NCBI GenBank assembly: GCA_963756575.1
Contig: CAVWOM010000016.1
Coordinates: 496,001-560,000 of the forward strand
Length of the DNA stretch: 64,000 nt
Direction: 5' to 3'
Origin: Palsa-504 sp963756575
Lineage (GTDB): Bacteria > Actinomycetota > Actinomycetes > Streptosporangiales > Streptosporangiaceae
The first letter of the stretch is position 1. The number at the start of each line of letters is the position of its first letter. Both the position numbers and the translations under genes were made by a program. A model generated the notes under the pieces. The model was given only the letters and a program-made list of their open reading frames with translations, was not told the origin of the DNA and did no database searches. Of this stretch, positions 38,183-46,913 are shown in pieces.

Positions 38183-39397
38183 GTGGCGCAGACGATCGCG
38201 ATTACCGGCGGCTATGTCGTGCCGATCGAGGGCGACCCGGTGGACGGCGGGACCGTCCTGGTGCGGGACGGGAAGATAGCGGCGGTCGAGGGTCCCGGTT
38301 TCGCGGTCCCGGATGACGCGGAGGTCGTCGACGCGAGCGGAAAGTGGGTGCTGCCCGGCTTCATCGACGCGCACGCCCACGCCGGCGTGTCCGAGGAGGC
38401 ACAGGGCTGGGCGGGCCAGGACACCAACGAGCGGACTGACCCGGTTTCCCCCCACGTCCGCGCGCTCGACGCGATCAACCCGGCCGACCTGGGCCTGCGC
38501 GACGCCATCAGCGGTGGCGTGCTCGCGGTCAACGTCAACCCGGGCTCGGCCAACCCGATCGGCGGCCAGACCGTCGCGATCAAGTGCTGGGGCCGCACCG
38601 TGGACGAGATGGTGCTCCGCGAGCCGGCCGGCCTGAAGTCCGCGCTCGGCGAGAACCCCAAGCGCGTCTACGGCGAGCGGAACGAGACTCCATCGACCCG
38701 GCTCGGCACCGCCGCCGTGATCCGCGGCGCGTTCGTCGCGGCCCAGAACTACCTGGCCAAGCTGGACGCGGCCGGACCGGGGCCGGTGGACCGGGACCTC
38801 AAGCTCGAGGCGCTGGCCCGGGTCCTGCGCCGGGAAATCCCGTGGCGGCAGCACTGCCACCGGGCCGACGACATCGCGACGGCGATGCGGATGGCCAGGG
38901 AGTTCGGCTACAACCTGGTCATCGACCACGGTACCGAGGCGTACCTGCTGGCCGACCAGATCGCCGCCGCGTCGATCCCGGTGATCATCGGCCCGCTGTT
39001 CACCAGCCGGTCCAAGGTCGAGCTGCGCAACCGGTCGCTGGCCAACCCGGGGCGGCTGGCCGCGGCCGGGGTGACGATCGCGATCACCACCGACCACCCG
39101 GTGGTGCCGATCCACTTCCTCATCCACCAGGCCACGCTGGCGGTCAAGGAGGGCCTGGACCCGGTGACCGCGCTGGAGGCCGTGACGATCAACCCGGCCC
39201 GCATCATCGGGGTTGATTCCCGGATCGGCTCGCTGGCGGCCGGCAAGGACGCGAACCTGGTGATCTGGTCCGGCGATCCGCTGGACGTGATGAGCCGGGC
39301 CGAGCGCGCCTACCTGGACGGCCGCGAGATCTACCGGTACGACTACGACCTGCGCGACGGCGTGTTCGCCAGTCCTTGGGGGGCGTATCCCGCTTAA
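38183..39397 (+). CDS. Amidohydrolase, imidazolonepropionase-like
   Basis: About 404 residues. The metal site is LPGFIDAHAHAGVSEEA, the bridging region IKCWGRTVDEM, then H in WRQHCHRADDIATAMRM and H in VIDHGTEAYLL, with the catalytic Asp in AITTDHPVVP. GSLAAGKDANLVIWSGDPLD closes the small domain. GTG 38183 has gaaggaga upstream. It is not an allantoinase by motif pattern. The substrate is unknown and it is monocistronic. Confidence 0.88.
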   Translation: MAQTIAITGGYVVPIEGDPVDGGTVLVRDGKIAAVEGPGFAVPDDAEVVDASGKWVLPGFIDAHAHAGVSEEAQGWAGQDTNERTDPVSPHVRALDAINPADLGLRDAISGGVLAVNVNPGSANPIGGQTVAIKCWGRTVDEMVLREPAGLKSALGENPKRVYGERNETPSTRLGTAAVIRGAFVAAQNYLAKLDAAGPGPVDRDLKLEALARVLRREIPWRQHCHRADDIATAMRMAREFGYNLVIDHGTEAYLLADQIAAASIPVIIGPLFTSRSKVELRNRSLANPGRLAAAGVTIAITTDHPVVPIHFLIHQATLAVKEGLDPVTALEAVTINPARIIGVDSRIGSLAAGKDANLVIWSGDPLDVMSRAERAYLDGREIYRYDYDLRDGVFASPWGAYPA

Positions 39398-39439
39398 CTG
39401 GTGCCGCTTGGCTGGTTCCGCTTGGCTGGTTTCGCTTGG
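39398..39439. repeat. 14-bp tandem repeat, three copies
   Basis: ctggtgccgcttgg, ctggttccgcttgg and ctggtttcgcttgg directly follow the amidohydrolase stop. Confidence 0.75.
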
Positions 39440-39591
39440 CGGGGACGGGACTTCCCGCTTAGCCGGGACGGAACCCCGGGTATCCTGGGCGCATCGCGAT
39501 GAGGCTCGCGTATTGCCCAGCGTCGGGCTGATGGCCTCTACTATCCCCCTTTCCGGCGTCACGGACGCCGTCACACGGCGGAGGACCGTCA

Positions 39592-39996
39592 ATGAGCCTC
39601 AGCACATGGGAACTGCAGGCCCTGGACTCGATCAAGGACGGCCTGGCCGGTTCCGACCCGGACCTGGCGACCTTGCTGACCACGTTCACCCGGCTGGCCG
39701 CGGACGAGGAGATGCCGGCCCGGGCGAGGTTGCAGGCCAGGTCGCGCCGGGCCATCCAGCGTTCGCGCCGTAGCGGGCACCGCGGCGCGGAACAGGCCGG
39801 GCGGGCGTACCAGCGCTCACGGCACGCCGTGCTGACGTGGCTCCTGGTGACCATGGTCATGATCGGCGCCGCGGTGGCCCTGAGCCGCGGTGACGCCCAG
39901 GCGGCCTGCTCCAGTTCGGTGTTCGGGCCCGCCTGCGCCAACCCGGCGCCGGCCTCGGGCGCACCCTTCGGGCCGGCCGGTCACCTGCCCGGCTAG
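39592..39996 (+). CDS. DUF3040-like single-pass membrane protein
   Basis: A 134-residue protein. It has SLSTWELQALDSIKDGLAGS and ATLLTTFTRLAADEEMPARA, then an Arg-rich stretch and one membrane helix, HAVLTWLLVTMVMIGAAVAL. The N-terminus is like the actinobacterial DUF3040 family of small membrane proteins of unknown role. Convergent 4-bp overlap with the PfpI-like gene. Confidence 0.65.
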   Translation: MSLSTWELQALDSIKDGLAGSDPDLATLLTTFTRLAADEEMPARARLQARSRRAIQRSRRSGHRGAEQAGRAYQRSRHAVLTWLLVTMVMIGAAVALSRGDAQAACSSSVFGPACANPAPASGAPFGPAGHLPG

Positions 39997-40652
39997 CTCT
40001 GGCTTCCTGGCTGGCTCTGGCCGGCGAGGAAGCGGCTGCGGTCGCGCAGGCGGCTGACGACCGCGGCCGGGGCACGGTCCGGGGAGCCCGCGTCGTAGGG
40101 CGGCTGCGGGTCGTACTCGATCATCAGCTGGATGGCCTGGGCGACATCGTCGCCGGCCACCCGGCCGGCCAGGGTCAGGGCCATGTCGATGCCGGCCGAC
40201 ACGCCCGCGGCGGTCACGTACTTCCCGTCGGACACGACCCGGTCGCTGACCGGCGTCGCGCCGAGCCCGGCGAGCTGGTCCAGGGCCATCCAGTGCGAGG
40301 TCGCGCGGCGGCCGGCCAGCAGCCCGGCCGCGGCCAGGATGAGCGATCCGGTGCAGACCAACGTGGTCCACGTGCTGGCCTGGTCGGCGGCGCGGAGCCA
40401 TTGGTGCAGCGGGCCGTCCTGCATCTGGTCGTTCTGGCCGGGGCCGCCGGGCACCACCACGATGTCGGGCCGGGGGATGTCAGCCAGGCCGGCCTGAGCG
40501 GACAGGATCAGGCTGCCCACCTCGTCGCGGACAGGGCCGGGGCGTTCGGCGACGAAGACGGTCTCGGCGCCGGGCAGACCGCTGAGCACCTGGTAGGGGC
40601 CGATCGCGTCGAGCACGGTGAAGCGGTTGTAGAGCAGGATGGCGATCTGCAT
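39993..40652 (-). CDS. DJ-1/PfpI family protein
   Basis: A 219-residue glutamine-amidotransferase-like protein. The core is IAILLYNRFTVLDAIGPYQV, IVVVPGGPGQNDQMQDGP, and the nucleophile elbow LVCTGSLILAAAGLLAGR with Cys. TSHWMALDQL and AAGVSAGIDMALTLAG follow the isonitrile-hydratase/GlxA-like pattern. It starts with aaaggagag. It is downstream of a GlxA-type regulator on the same strand (about 10 bp), so the pair is probably cotranscribed. Enzymatic role is unproven. Confidence 0.88.
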   Translation of the reverse strand: MQIAILLYNRFTVLDAIGPYQVLSGLPGAETVFVAERPGPVRDEVGSLILSAQAGLADIPRPDIVVVPGGPGQNDQMQDGPLHQWLRAADQASTWTTLVCTGSLILAAAGLLAGRRATSHWMALDQLAGLGATPVSDRVVSDGKYVTAAGVSAGIDMALTLAGRVAGDDVAQAIQLMIEYDPQPPYDAGSPDRAPAAVVSRLRDRSRFLAGQSQPGSQS

Positions 40653-40661
40653 GACTCTCCT

Positions 40662-41651
40662 TTAGTTGGTTATGGCGGCGGGGCTTGCGGGGTTTGCGGG
40701 ACGGAAGCGGCGGCGGTACTCCCCCGGGCTGACGCCGAGGGCGCGGACGAAGGCGCGCCGCATCGCCTCCGGCGTGCCGTACCCGCAGGAACGGGCGGTC
40801 TGCTCCACCCCGTCGGCGGTGTCTTCGAGGTGACGCCGGGCCGCTTCCAGCCGGACCTGGTCGACGTAGCGTCCTGGCGGCGTGCCCACCTCGGCCGCGA
40901 AGGCCCGGGCGAACTGGCGCGGAGACAAGCTGGCCGCCCGGGCCAGCGTTTCGACCGACAGGTCCGCGGCCGGGTGCTCGGCGATCCACCGCTGCACGTC
41001 GCGCAGCGGCTCCCGGCTGGCCAGCTGGCCGGCCAGCTGCGCGCTGAACTGCGCCTGATTGCCGGGGCGGCGCAGGAACACCACCAGGTGCCGGGCGATG
41101 TCGAGGGCCGCCTCGCGGCCGAGGTCGTCCTCGGCCAGGGACAGCGCGAGGTCGATCCCGGCGGTGACACCCGCTGAGGTGGCGACGTTCCCGTCCCGGA
41201 CGAAGATCGGTTCGGGCTCGACGGTGACCTCCGGGTACCTGGCGGCCAGCATCCCGCAGTAGGCCCAGTGGGTGGTCACCCGGCGCCCGGCCAGCAGGCC
41301 GGCCTCGGCGAGCAGGAAGGCGCCGGTGCACACCGAGACCAGGCGCTCGGCCCGGCGCGCGTGCGCCCGGAGCCAGCTGACCAGCTCCGGGTCGGCCCGC
41401 CGGGATCCCTCTCCTCCGGGCACGATCAGCAGGTCCGGCCGGGGCGCCTCGCGCAGGTCCGCAGCGGGGGTGATGCGCAGGCCGCTGGAGGTCCGCACCG
41501 CATGGCCGCCGAGGCTGGCGGTGCGGATGTCGTAGGCGGGAGCTTCGCCGCGGCTGGCCCGCCAGGTGTTAGCCCCGGTGAACACCTCGAGCGGGCCGGT
41601 CACGTCCAGGCTCTGCACCTGGTCGAAGAGAACCATCAGCAGCGTGCGCAT
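40662..41651 (-). CDS. GlxA-type transcriptional regulator (DJ-1/PfpI + AraC)
   Basis: About 330 residues. The N-terminal DJ-1/PfpI domain (LMVLFDQVQSLDVTGPLEVF, LLIVPGGEGSRRAD, LVSVCTGAFLLAEAGLLAGR) is followed by a C-terminal AraC HTH (LSVETLARAASLSPRQFARA, SCGYGTPEAMRRAFVRALG, VSPGEYRRRF). ATG 41651 with CAGACT 7 nt upstream suggests a leaderless transcript. It is predicted to regulate its own operon with the PfpI gene. Confidence 0.9.
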   Translation of the reverse strand: MRTLLMVLFDQVQSLDVTGPLEVFTGANTWRASRGEAPAYDIRTASLGGHAVRTSSGLRITPAADLREAPRPDLLIVPGGEGSRRADPELVSWLRAHARRAERLVSVCTGAFLLAEAGLLAGRRVTTHWAYCGMLAARYPEVTVEPEPIFVRDGNVATSAGVTAGIDLALSLAEDDLGREAALDIARHLVVFLRRPGNQAQFSAQLAGQLASREPLRDVQRWIAEHPAADLSVETLARAASLSPRQFARAFAAEVGTPPGRYVDQVRLEAARRHLEDTADGVEQTARSCGYGTPEAMRRAFVRALGVSPGEYRRRFRPANPASPAAITN

Positions 41652-41891
41652 GCCACTCAGTCTGGCCGGGCCCCGTCGTGGCAGCAATGACGAAAATCCC
41701 ACCTTTCCTGCCACGATCGCGACCGCGGAGGCTGATTTTTAGCTGGTCAATGTTCCATCGGGACGAGCGGTGGTGGTGACAAAGCGGCAGGTAAGGCTGA
41801 TGATGGCTGTGTTGTCCGGGTTTGCGGCATGGCGGCGGACGGGAGGGGCCTGGGTCGGGTGAGCGGCTGATATCAGGCGGCTGGGTGGAAT

Positions 41892-41909
41892 AGACAGATC
41901 GTTCTGTCT
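41892..41909. promoter_or_regulatory. TetR-type operator upstream of MFS gene
   Basis: agacaga-tcgt-tctgtct has 7-bp perfect arms with a 4-bp centre, typical of TetR-family operators, 21 bp before GTG 41931. No tetR gene is adjacent. Confidence 0.6.
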
Positions 41910-41930
41910 TGTTGTTGCGGGCACCGGCCG

Positions 41931-43324
41931 GTGGCGACGAGCGCCGCGCGGCCCGCGGCGAGGGGGAATGACGTGGCACTTGCGCTACTCGTGTCGATCG
42001 TGGTCTCGTTCCTGGCCGCATCGGCGGCGCCAACCCCGATGTACGCGCTGTACGCGGCGCACTGGGGGTTCTCGCCGCTGGCGACGACGGTGGTGTTCGG
42101 CGTGTACGCGCTCGCGGTGCTGACCGGCCTGCTCATCTTCGGCCGGCTGTCCGACCACACCGGGCGGCGGCCGGTGCTGCTCGCCGGGCTGGCCGGCCAG
42201 ACAGCGGCGATGGTGCTGTTCCTGGAGGCAAGCGGGCTCGGCACGCTGATGGCCGCCCGGATCGTGCAGGGGCTGGCGGCCGGGCTGTCGCTGGGCGCGG
42301 CCGGAGCCGCGATGCTCGACCTCGACCGGCGGCGCGGCGCGCTGGCCAACTCGTTCGCGCCCGGGCTCGGGACCGGTTCCGGCGCGCTGGTCTCGGCGCT
42401 GGCCGTGCAGTTCCTGCCCAGCCCGACGCACCTGATCTACCTGGTCCTGATCGGGGTGTTCGCGGTCCAGGCGGCTGGGGTGCTGGTCATGCGGGAGACC
42501 GCGCCGGCCGGCCGGGCACCCAGCGGGAAGCCCGGCGCCATGCGCTGCGCAGCATGGTGCCTGACATCAGGTTGCCGGCTTCGGTCCGAGCCGAGGTCGC
42601 CATCGCCGCGCCGGTGATGTTCTCGGTGTGGGCACTGGCCGGCTTCTACGCGTCGCTGGGCCCGTCGCTCACCGCCACCTTGCTGCACTCGACCTCGGTC
42701 GTGTACGGCGGGCTGAGCCTGTTCATCCTGGCCGGGGTGGCCGCGGGCGCGGTGCTGGCCTTCAACCGGGCCGAGCCCCGGCCGGTGCTGTTCCTGAGCA
42801 TCGGGGCGCTCATCGCGGGGGTCGCGGTGACGCTGGCGGCCGACTCGGCGGACTCGGTGGCGGGCTTCTTCGCCGGCACCGCCATCGCCGGGGTCGGCTT
42901 CGGCGGCGGCTTCCAGGGCGGCATCCGGCTGGTCATCCCGCTGGCGGGCGAGCGGGAGCGCGCCGGGGTGCTGTCCCTGCTCTACATCGTTTCCTATCTC
43001 GGCCTGGGGCTGCCCGCGGTCATCGCGGGCGTGCTGGTCACCGAGGTGAACGGGCTGCTGGACACGGCCCGCGAGTACGGCATCGCGGTGATCGTGCTCG
43101 CGGTGCTGGCGCTGGCCGGCCTGCTACTCACCAGGAAGACTGAAGGCCCAGTTCAGGATGCGGGTGGCGTCGGCTACGTTGACGCTGGTGATGGAACCCG
43201 GGCTGTGCAGGGTGACGCCGATGACGATGTGGCCCTTGCGGCTCGCCTCGAACAGCAGGCACTGGCCCGCCGCGCCGGTGTAGCCGGGCTTGATGCCGAT
43301 CGCGCCCGGATAGCGGCCGATTAG
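41931..43324 (+). pseudogene. MFS transporter with internal frameshift
   Basis: The first part (LALLVSIVVSFLAASAAPTP, FGRLSDHTGRRPVLLAG, RIVQGLAAGLSLGAAGAAML) and the second (MFSVWALAGFYASLGPSLTA, GTAIAGVGFGGGFQGGIRLV) form one 12-segment MFS protein. The frame changes near 42525-42550 (SGKPGAM versus RHALRSMVPDIRLPASV). One-base change would restore it. GTG 41931 or GTG 41973 starts it. The frame runs about 200 bp into the convergent carboxypeptidase gene. A TGA at 43139 in another frame may be the natural end. Drug efflux under TetR control is inferred. Confidence 0.65.
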
Positions 43325-44014
43325 CGCGTTGAGGTTCTTCCACAGGTAGGCGCGGTGCCCGGAGCCGGCGGCGAGCCGGTAGCTGCGCTGGTCCACGACC
43401 GACCGGAAGGCCGGGAGCAGCATGGCGGCACGGCCCAGGGTGAGCAGGTTGGCGGCGGTGGAGTAATTGGAGTACGAGGTCGGGTAGGGCAGCCCGTCGA
43501 AGTTGCTGAAGTGCGTCCGGCTCATGCCCAGCAGCCGCGCCGTCGCGTTCATCTTGGCGACGAACGCGGCCAGGCCCGGGCCGTAGGCGTGCGCCAGGGC
43601 GTAGGCGGCGTCCGCGCCGGACGGGAGCAGCAGCGCGTAGAGAAGCTCGTTCGCGGTGAGCCGGTCCCCCGGCCGCAGCCCGGCGTGGCTGGCGTCATGC
43701 TCGCGCACGTACCCGGTCACCGCGGCCGGGATGGTGATCTCGCGGTTCAGGTGGCCCGCCTTGAGCACGAGATAAGCGGTCATCACCTTGGTGATGCTGG
43801 CCATCGGGCGCTCGGTGTTCAGGTCGCGGCTCCACAGCAGCCTGCCGGTGACCACGTCCTGGACCGCGGCCGACCATGCGCCGACGCCCGCCGGTCCGCT
43901 GCTTATGGTGGCTGCGCTGGCCGCGGCCGGAGCGGCGGTGAGCGCGCCCGCGACCAGGGCGGCCCCGGCCACCAGGCCGGTCACGCGCATGGTCAGCCAC
44001 CCCTTGGTCCCCAT
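43124..44014 (-). CDS. D-alanyl-D-alanine carboxypeptidase (peptidase S11)
   Basis: A 296-residue secreted penicillin-binding protein. Signal peptide (VTGLVAGAALVAGALTAAPA), catalytic SxxK in RPMASITKVMTAYLVLK, the SxN-equivalent as LLLPSGADAAYALA (Ala in place of Asn), and the K-x-G segment GIKPGYTGAAGQCL. It trims pentapeptide side chains of peptidoglycan. ATG 44014 or ATG 43990 is the start. The Ala in the second motif resembles other actinobacterial S11 proteins. Confidence 0.88.
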   Translation of the reverse strand: MGTKGWLTMRVTGLVAGAALVAGALTAAPAAASAATISSGPAGVGAWSAAVQDVVTGRLLWSRDLNTERPMASITKVMTAYLVLKAGHLNREITIPAAVTGYVREHDASHAGLRPGDRLTANELLYALLLPSGADAAYALAHAYGPGLAAFVAKMNATARLLGMSRTHFSNFDGLPYPTSYSNYSTAANLLTLGRAAMLLPAFRSVVDQRSYRLAAGSGHRAYLWKNLNALIGRYPGAIGIKPGYTGAAGQCLLFEASRKGHIVIGVTLHSPGSITSVNVADATRILNWAFSLPGE

Positions 44015-44170
44015 GAAACCCCGTTCGTCTCGCCGCAGACAACAGGGGCAAGCCTGTCAGTAACGGCACGCGGTGGCAATCGGCTTGACCCAATACTCAG
44101 GTCTGGTGCGGACCCGGTGCAGGTAGATAGTTTGCAATTGATCAAGGACCCGTGGCATCGGAGGGGACGC

Positions 44171-45673
44171 ATGACCGAGATGGCGCAGCATCCGGTGGTT
44201 CAGCTCAAGGACGGCGCGGTGCGTGGCCGCGCCAGCTCGGGAATAGCCGCGTTCCTCGGCATCCCCTACGCGGCGCCGCCGTTCGGCACGAACCGGATGC
44301 GGCCACCGCGGCCCGTACCGGCCTGGACGGGCGAGCGGGACGCGACCGCGTTCGGGCCGACCGTGCCCAAGGGCGACTACCCGCCGCAGTACCAGCCGCT
44401 GTTCCCCGAGGTCACGATCGCGGGCGAGGACTGCCTGAACCTCAACGTGTGGACGCCCGACCCCGGCGCGGCCGGGCTGCCGGTGCTGGTCTGGATCCAC
44501 GGCGGCTCGTTCATGAACGGGTCGGGGTCGGTCGGCGCGTACGACGGGTCCGCGTTCGCCCGCGACGGCGTGGTGTGCGTGACCATCAACTACCGGCTGG
44601 CCGCCGAGGGCTTCCTGTTCCTCGGGGACGGGATCGCCAACCTCGGCCTGCTCGACCAGCTCGCCGCGCTGCGGTGGGTCCAGGAGAACATCGCCGCGTT
44701 CGGCGGTGACCCCGGGCGGGTCACCGTGGCGGGCGAGTCGGCCGGGGCCATGAGCGTGACGACGCTGCTGTCCATGCCGCTGTCGGCGGGGCTGTTCGGC
44801 CGGGCCATCGCGCAGAGCGGGGCCGGGGCGCACACGCTGACCGAGGACGAGGGCAGGATGGTAGGCGGCTACCTGGCCGACGCGCTGGGGGTGCCGCCGG
44901 ACCGGGACGCCATCCGGGCCGTGCCGCTGGAGCGGCTCGTGCAGGCCGCATCCGACCTGGTGGTGGAGGTTCAGACCGCGCCGGACCCGGCCCGGTGGGG
45001 GCAGCTCACGCTGAGCCTGCTGCCGTTCGCGCCGACCGTGGACGGCTCCGTCCTCCCGGCCGCGCCGCTGACCTCGATCGCGGCGGGCCAGGGCGGGGAC
45101 GTCCCGCTGCTGATCGGGTCGAACCGGGACGAGGCGCGGCTGTTCCTGGTGGCGGCGAGCACCATCGACCTCATCGACGAGCCGACGCTGGCCCTCGCGG
45201 CCGGGGCGTACGGCCTGTCCGAGGCTGGCCTGGACGTCTACCGGGGCAACCGGCCGGGAGCCAGCCCGGGCGACCTGCTGGCCGCGGTCATCAGCGACTG
45301 GTTCTTCCGGGTCCCGCCGATCCGGGTGGCCGAGGCGCGGGCCGCCTCGGGGGCGGGGCAGACCTGGATGTACCGATTCGATCATCCGGACCCAGCGGAC
45401 AACCACCGGTTCGGCGCCTGCCACGCGGCGGAGATCCCGTTCGTGTTCGACACCGCCGCCCGCGAGGAACTTCGCCCCCTGATCGGCGACACGCCCTCGC
45501 AGGCCGTCGCGGACAGCGCCCACCGGGTGTGGGTGGACTTCATCACCAGCGGCGACCCGGGCTGGGCGCCGTACGACACCGCCCGCCGCACCACGGGCGT
45601 CTTCACCGAGTCCCTGTCCCCCGCCGACGACCCCGCCGGCGACGAACGCGCCCTCTGGGACGGCATCCGCTAG
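44171..45673 (+). CDS. Type B carboxylesterase
   Basis: A 500-residue esterase. The oxyanion region is VLVWIHGGSFMNGSGS, the Ser nucleophile is in VTVAGESAGAMSVTTLLS, the acid is in IGSNRDEARLF, and the His is in FGACHAAEIPFVF. EDCLNLNVWTPD is the second family signature. ATG 44171 has gagggga upstream. No signal peptide is seen, so it is probably cytosolic. The substrate is unknown. Confidence 0.9.
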   Translation: MTEMAQHPVVQLKDGAVRGRASSGIAAFLGIPYAAPPFGTNRMRPPRPVPAWTGERDATAFGPTVPKGDYPPQYQPLFPEVTIAGEDCLNLNVWTPDPGAAGLPVLVWIHGGSFMNGSGSVGAYDGSAFARDGVVCVTINYRLAAEGFLFLGDGIANLGLLDQLAALRWVQENIAAFGGDPGRVTVAGESAGAMSVTTLLSMPLSAGLFGRAIAQSGAGAHTLTEDEGRMVGGYLADALGVPPDRDAIRAVPLERLVQAASDLVVEVQTAPDPARWGQLTLSLLPFAPTVDGSVLPAAPLTSIAAGQGGDVPLLIGSNRDEARLFLVAASTIDLIDEPTLALAAGAYGLSEAGLDVYRGNRPGASPGDLLAAVISDWFFRVPPIRVAEARAASGAGQTWMYRFDHPDPADNHRFGACHAAEIPFVFDTAAREELRPLIGDTPSQAVADSAHRVWVDFITSGDPGWAPYDTARRTTGVFTESLSPADDPAGDERALWDGIR

Positions 45674-45701
45674 CTCTCAGCCGCTGCGGCCGCCGAGTCA
45701 T

Positions 45702-45747
45702 TGGTTGTGGCAACCTAATGGATAGAGCCATTAGGTTGCCACAACCA
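45702..45747. terminator. Perfect 20-bp hairpin after carboxylesterase
   Basis: Arms 45702-45721 and 45728-45747 are perfectly complementary around loop atagag, 29 bp after the esterase stop. There is no U tract, but the position fits an intrinsic-type terminator or a REP-like element. Confidence 0.6.
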
Positions 45748-45905
45748 TGGGTCGTTCTTGAGGCTGGTGTGACAGGTGGGGTTTGCTTGGTAGACGATCA
45801 GGAGGCTGGCTTGAGGGCGTGACGGAGCGGGACGGGGCCGGGAGCGGGCTGGGCGGGGGGCCGGGGAGGAAGCGGGGTGGGTACTTGAAAATGGGAGCAG
45901 TGGGG

Positions 45906-45911
45906 TAGCGT
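45906..45911 (+). promoter_or_regulatory. -10 box TAGCGT, leaderless configuration
   Basis: TAGCGT lies 6 nt before ATG 45918, so the transcript would begin at the start codon. Confidence 0.4.
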
Positions 45912-45917
45912 CGGGGG

Positions 45918-46913
45918 ATGGGCGCTTCCGGTGAGTTTGTGAGGGATGCCAGGTACCTGGACGGGCGGATCACGGCCGACGGGCGGGACGGGTCGCTGCC
46001 GGCCGAGGCGGGACGGTACCGGCTGGTGGTGGCGCGGGGCTGCCCGTGGGCTAACCGGACGATGATCGTGCGGCGGCTGATGGGGCTCGAGGACGCGCTC
46101 TCGATGGGCATCTGCGGCCCGGAGCATGACGAACGCAGCTGGACATTCGACCTCGATCCCGGCGAGGTCGACCCGGTGCTCGGCGTCCATTTCCTCCGCG
46201 ACGCCTACGAGAAGGCGGTGCCCGGCTACGACCGGGGCGTCACCGTCCCGGCCATCGTGGAGGTGGCCGCGGGCGCGGTGGTGACCTCCGACTACCGGCA
46301 GATCACGCTGGACATGGAGCACGAGTGGACCGCGTTCCACCGGCCGGGCGCGCCCGAGCTGTACCCGGACAAGCTGCGCGACGAGATCGAAGAGGTCGCG
46401 GCGGGGATCTACGAGGACGTCAACAACGGCGTGTACAGGTGCGGGTTCGCCAGCACCCAGGCCGCTTACGACGAGGCCTACGGCAAGCTGTTCGCCCGGC
46501 TCGACCAGGTGTCCGAGCGGCTGGCCACCCGCCGCTACCTGGCCGGGGACACGATCACCGAGGCCGACGTCCGGCTGTGGCCCACGCTGGTCCGGTTCGA
46601 CGCGGTCTACCACGGCCACTTCAAGTGCAACCGGAACAAGATCACCGAGATGCCGGTGCTCTGGGCCTACGCGCGGGACCTGTACCAGACGCCGGGGTTC
46701 GGCGACACGATCGACTTCGAGCAGACCAAGGCGCACTACTACCGGGTGCACCGCAACTTGAACCCGTCCGGGATCATCCCGGACGGGCCCGACCTGTCCG
46801 GCTGGCTGACTCCTCACCACCGCGAGGAACTCGGCGGGCGGCCGTTCGGCGACGGAACGCCGCCGGGCCCGCCGCCGCCCGCGGAGCGGGTGACGAACGG
46901 GCCCGGGGTCTAG
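45918..46913 (+). CDS. Xi-class glutathione S-transferase / glutathionyl-hydroquinone-reductase-like
   Basis: A 331-residue ECM4/YqjG-type protein. The catalytic Cys is in VVARGCPWANRTMIVRRLM, the N-terminal thioredoxin fold ends with VTVPAIVE, and the C-terminal helical domain contains NNGVYRCGFASTQAAYDEAY and TRRYLAGDTITEADVRLWPT. Actinobacteria generally lack glutathione, so mycothiol may be the thiol partner (inference). Convergent 4-bp overlap with the propeller gene. Confidence 0.9.
   Translation: MGASGEFVRDARYLDGRITADGRDGSLPAEAGRYRLVVARGCPWANRTMIVRRLMGLEDALSMGICGPEHDERSWTFDLDPGEVDPVLGVHFLRDAYEKAVPGYDRGVTVPAIVEVAAGAVVTSDYRQITLDMEHEWTAFHRPGAPELYPDKLRDEIEEVAAGIYEDVNNGVYRCGFASTQAAYDEAYGKLFARLDQVSERLATRRYLAGDTITEADVRLWPTLVRFDAVYHGHFKCNRNKITEMPVLWAYARDLYQTPGFGDTIDFEQTKAHYYRVHRNLNPSGIIPDGPDLSGWLTPHHREELGGRPFGDGTPPGPPPPAERVTNGPGV

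Noticed and set aside
43124..44014. Loss-of-function carboxypeptidase because the SxN motif reads SGA
   Set aside because: I recall related actinobacterial S11 proteins with non-Asn residues here, and the other two motifs are intact.
43355..44170. 5' extension of the carboxylesterase frame
   Set aside because: It is antisense of the D-Ala-D-Ala carboxypeptidase. ATG 44171 has a ribosome binding site and matches the family start.
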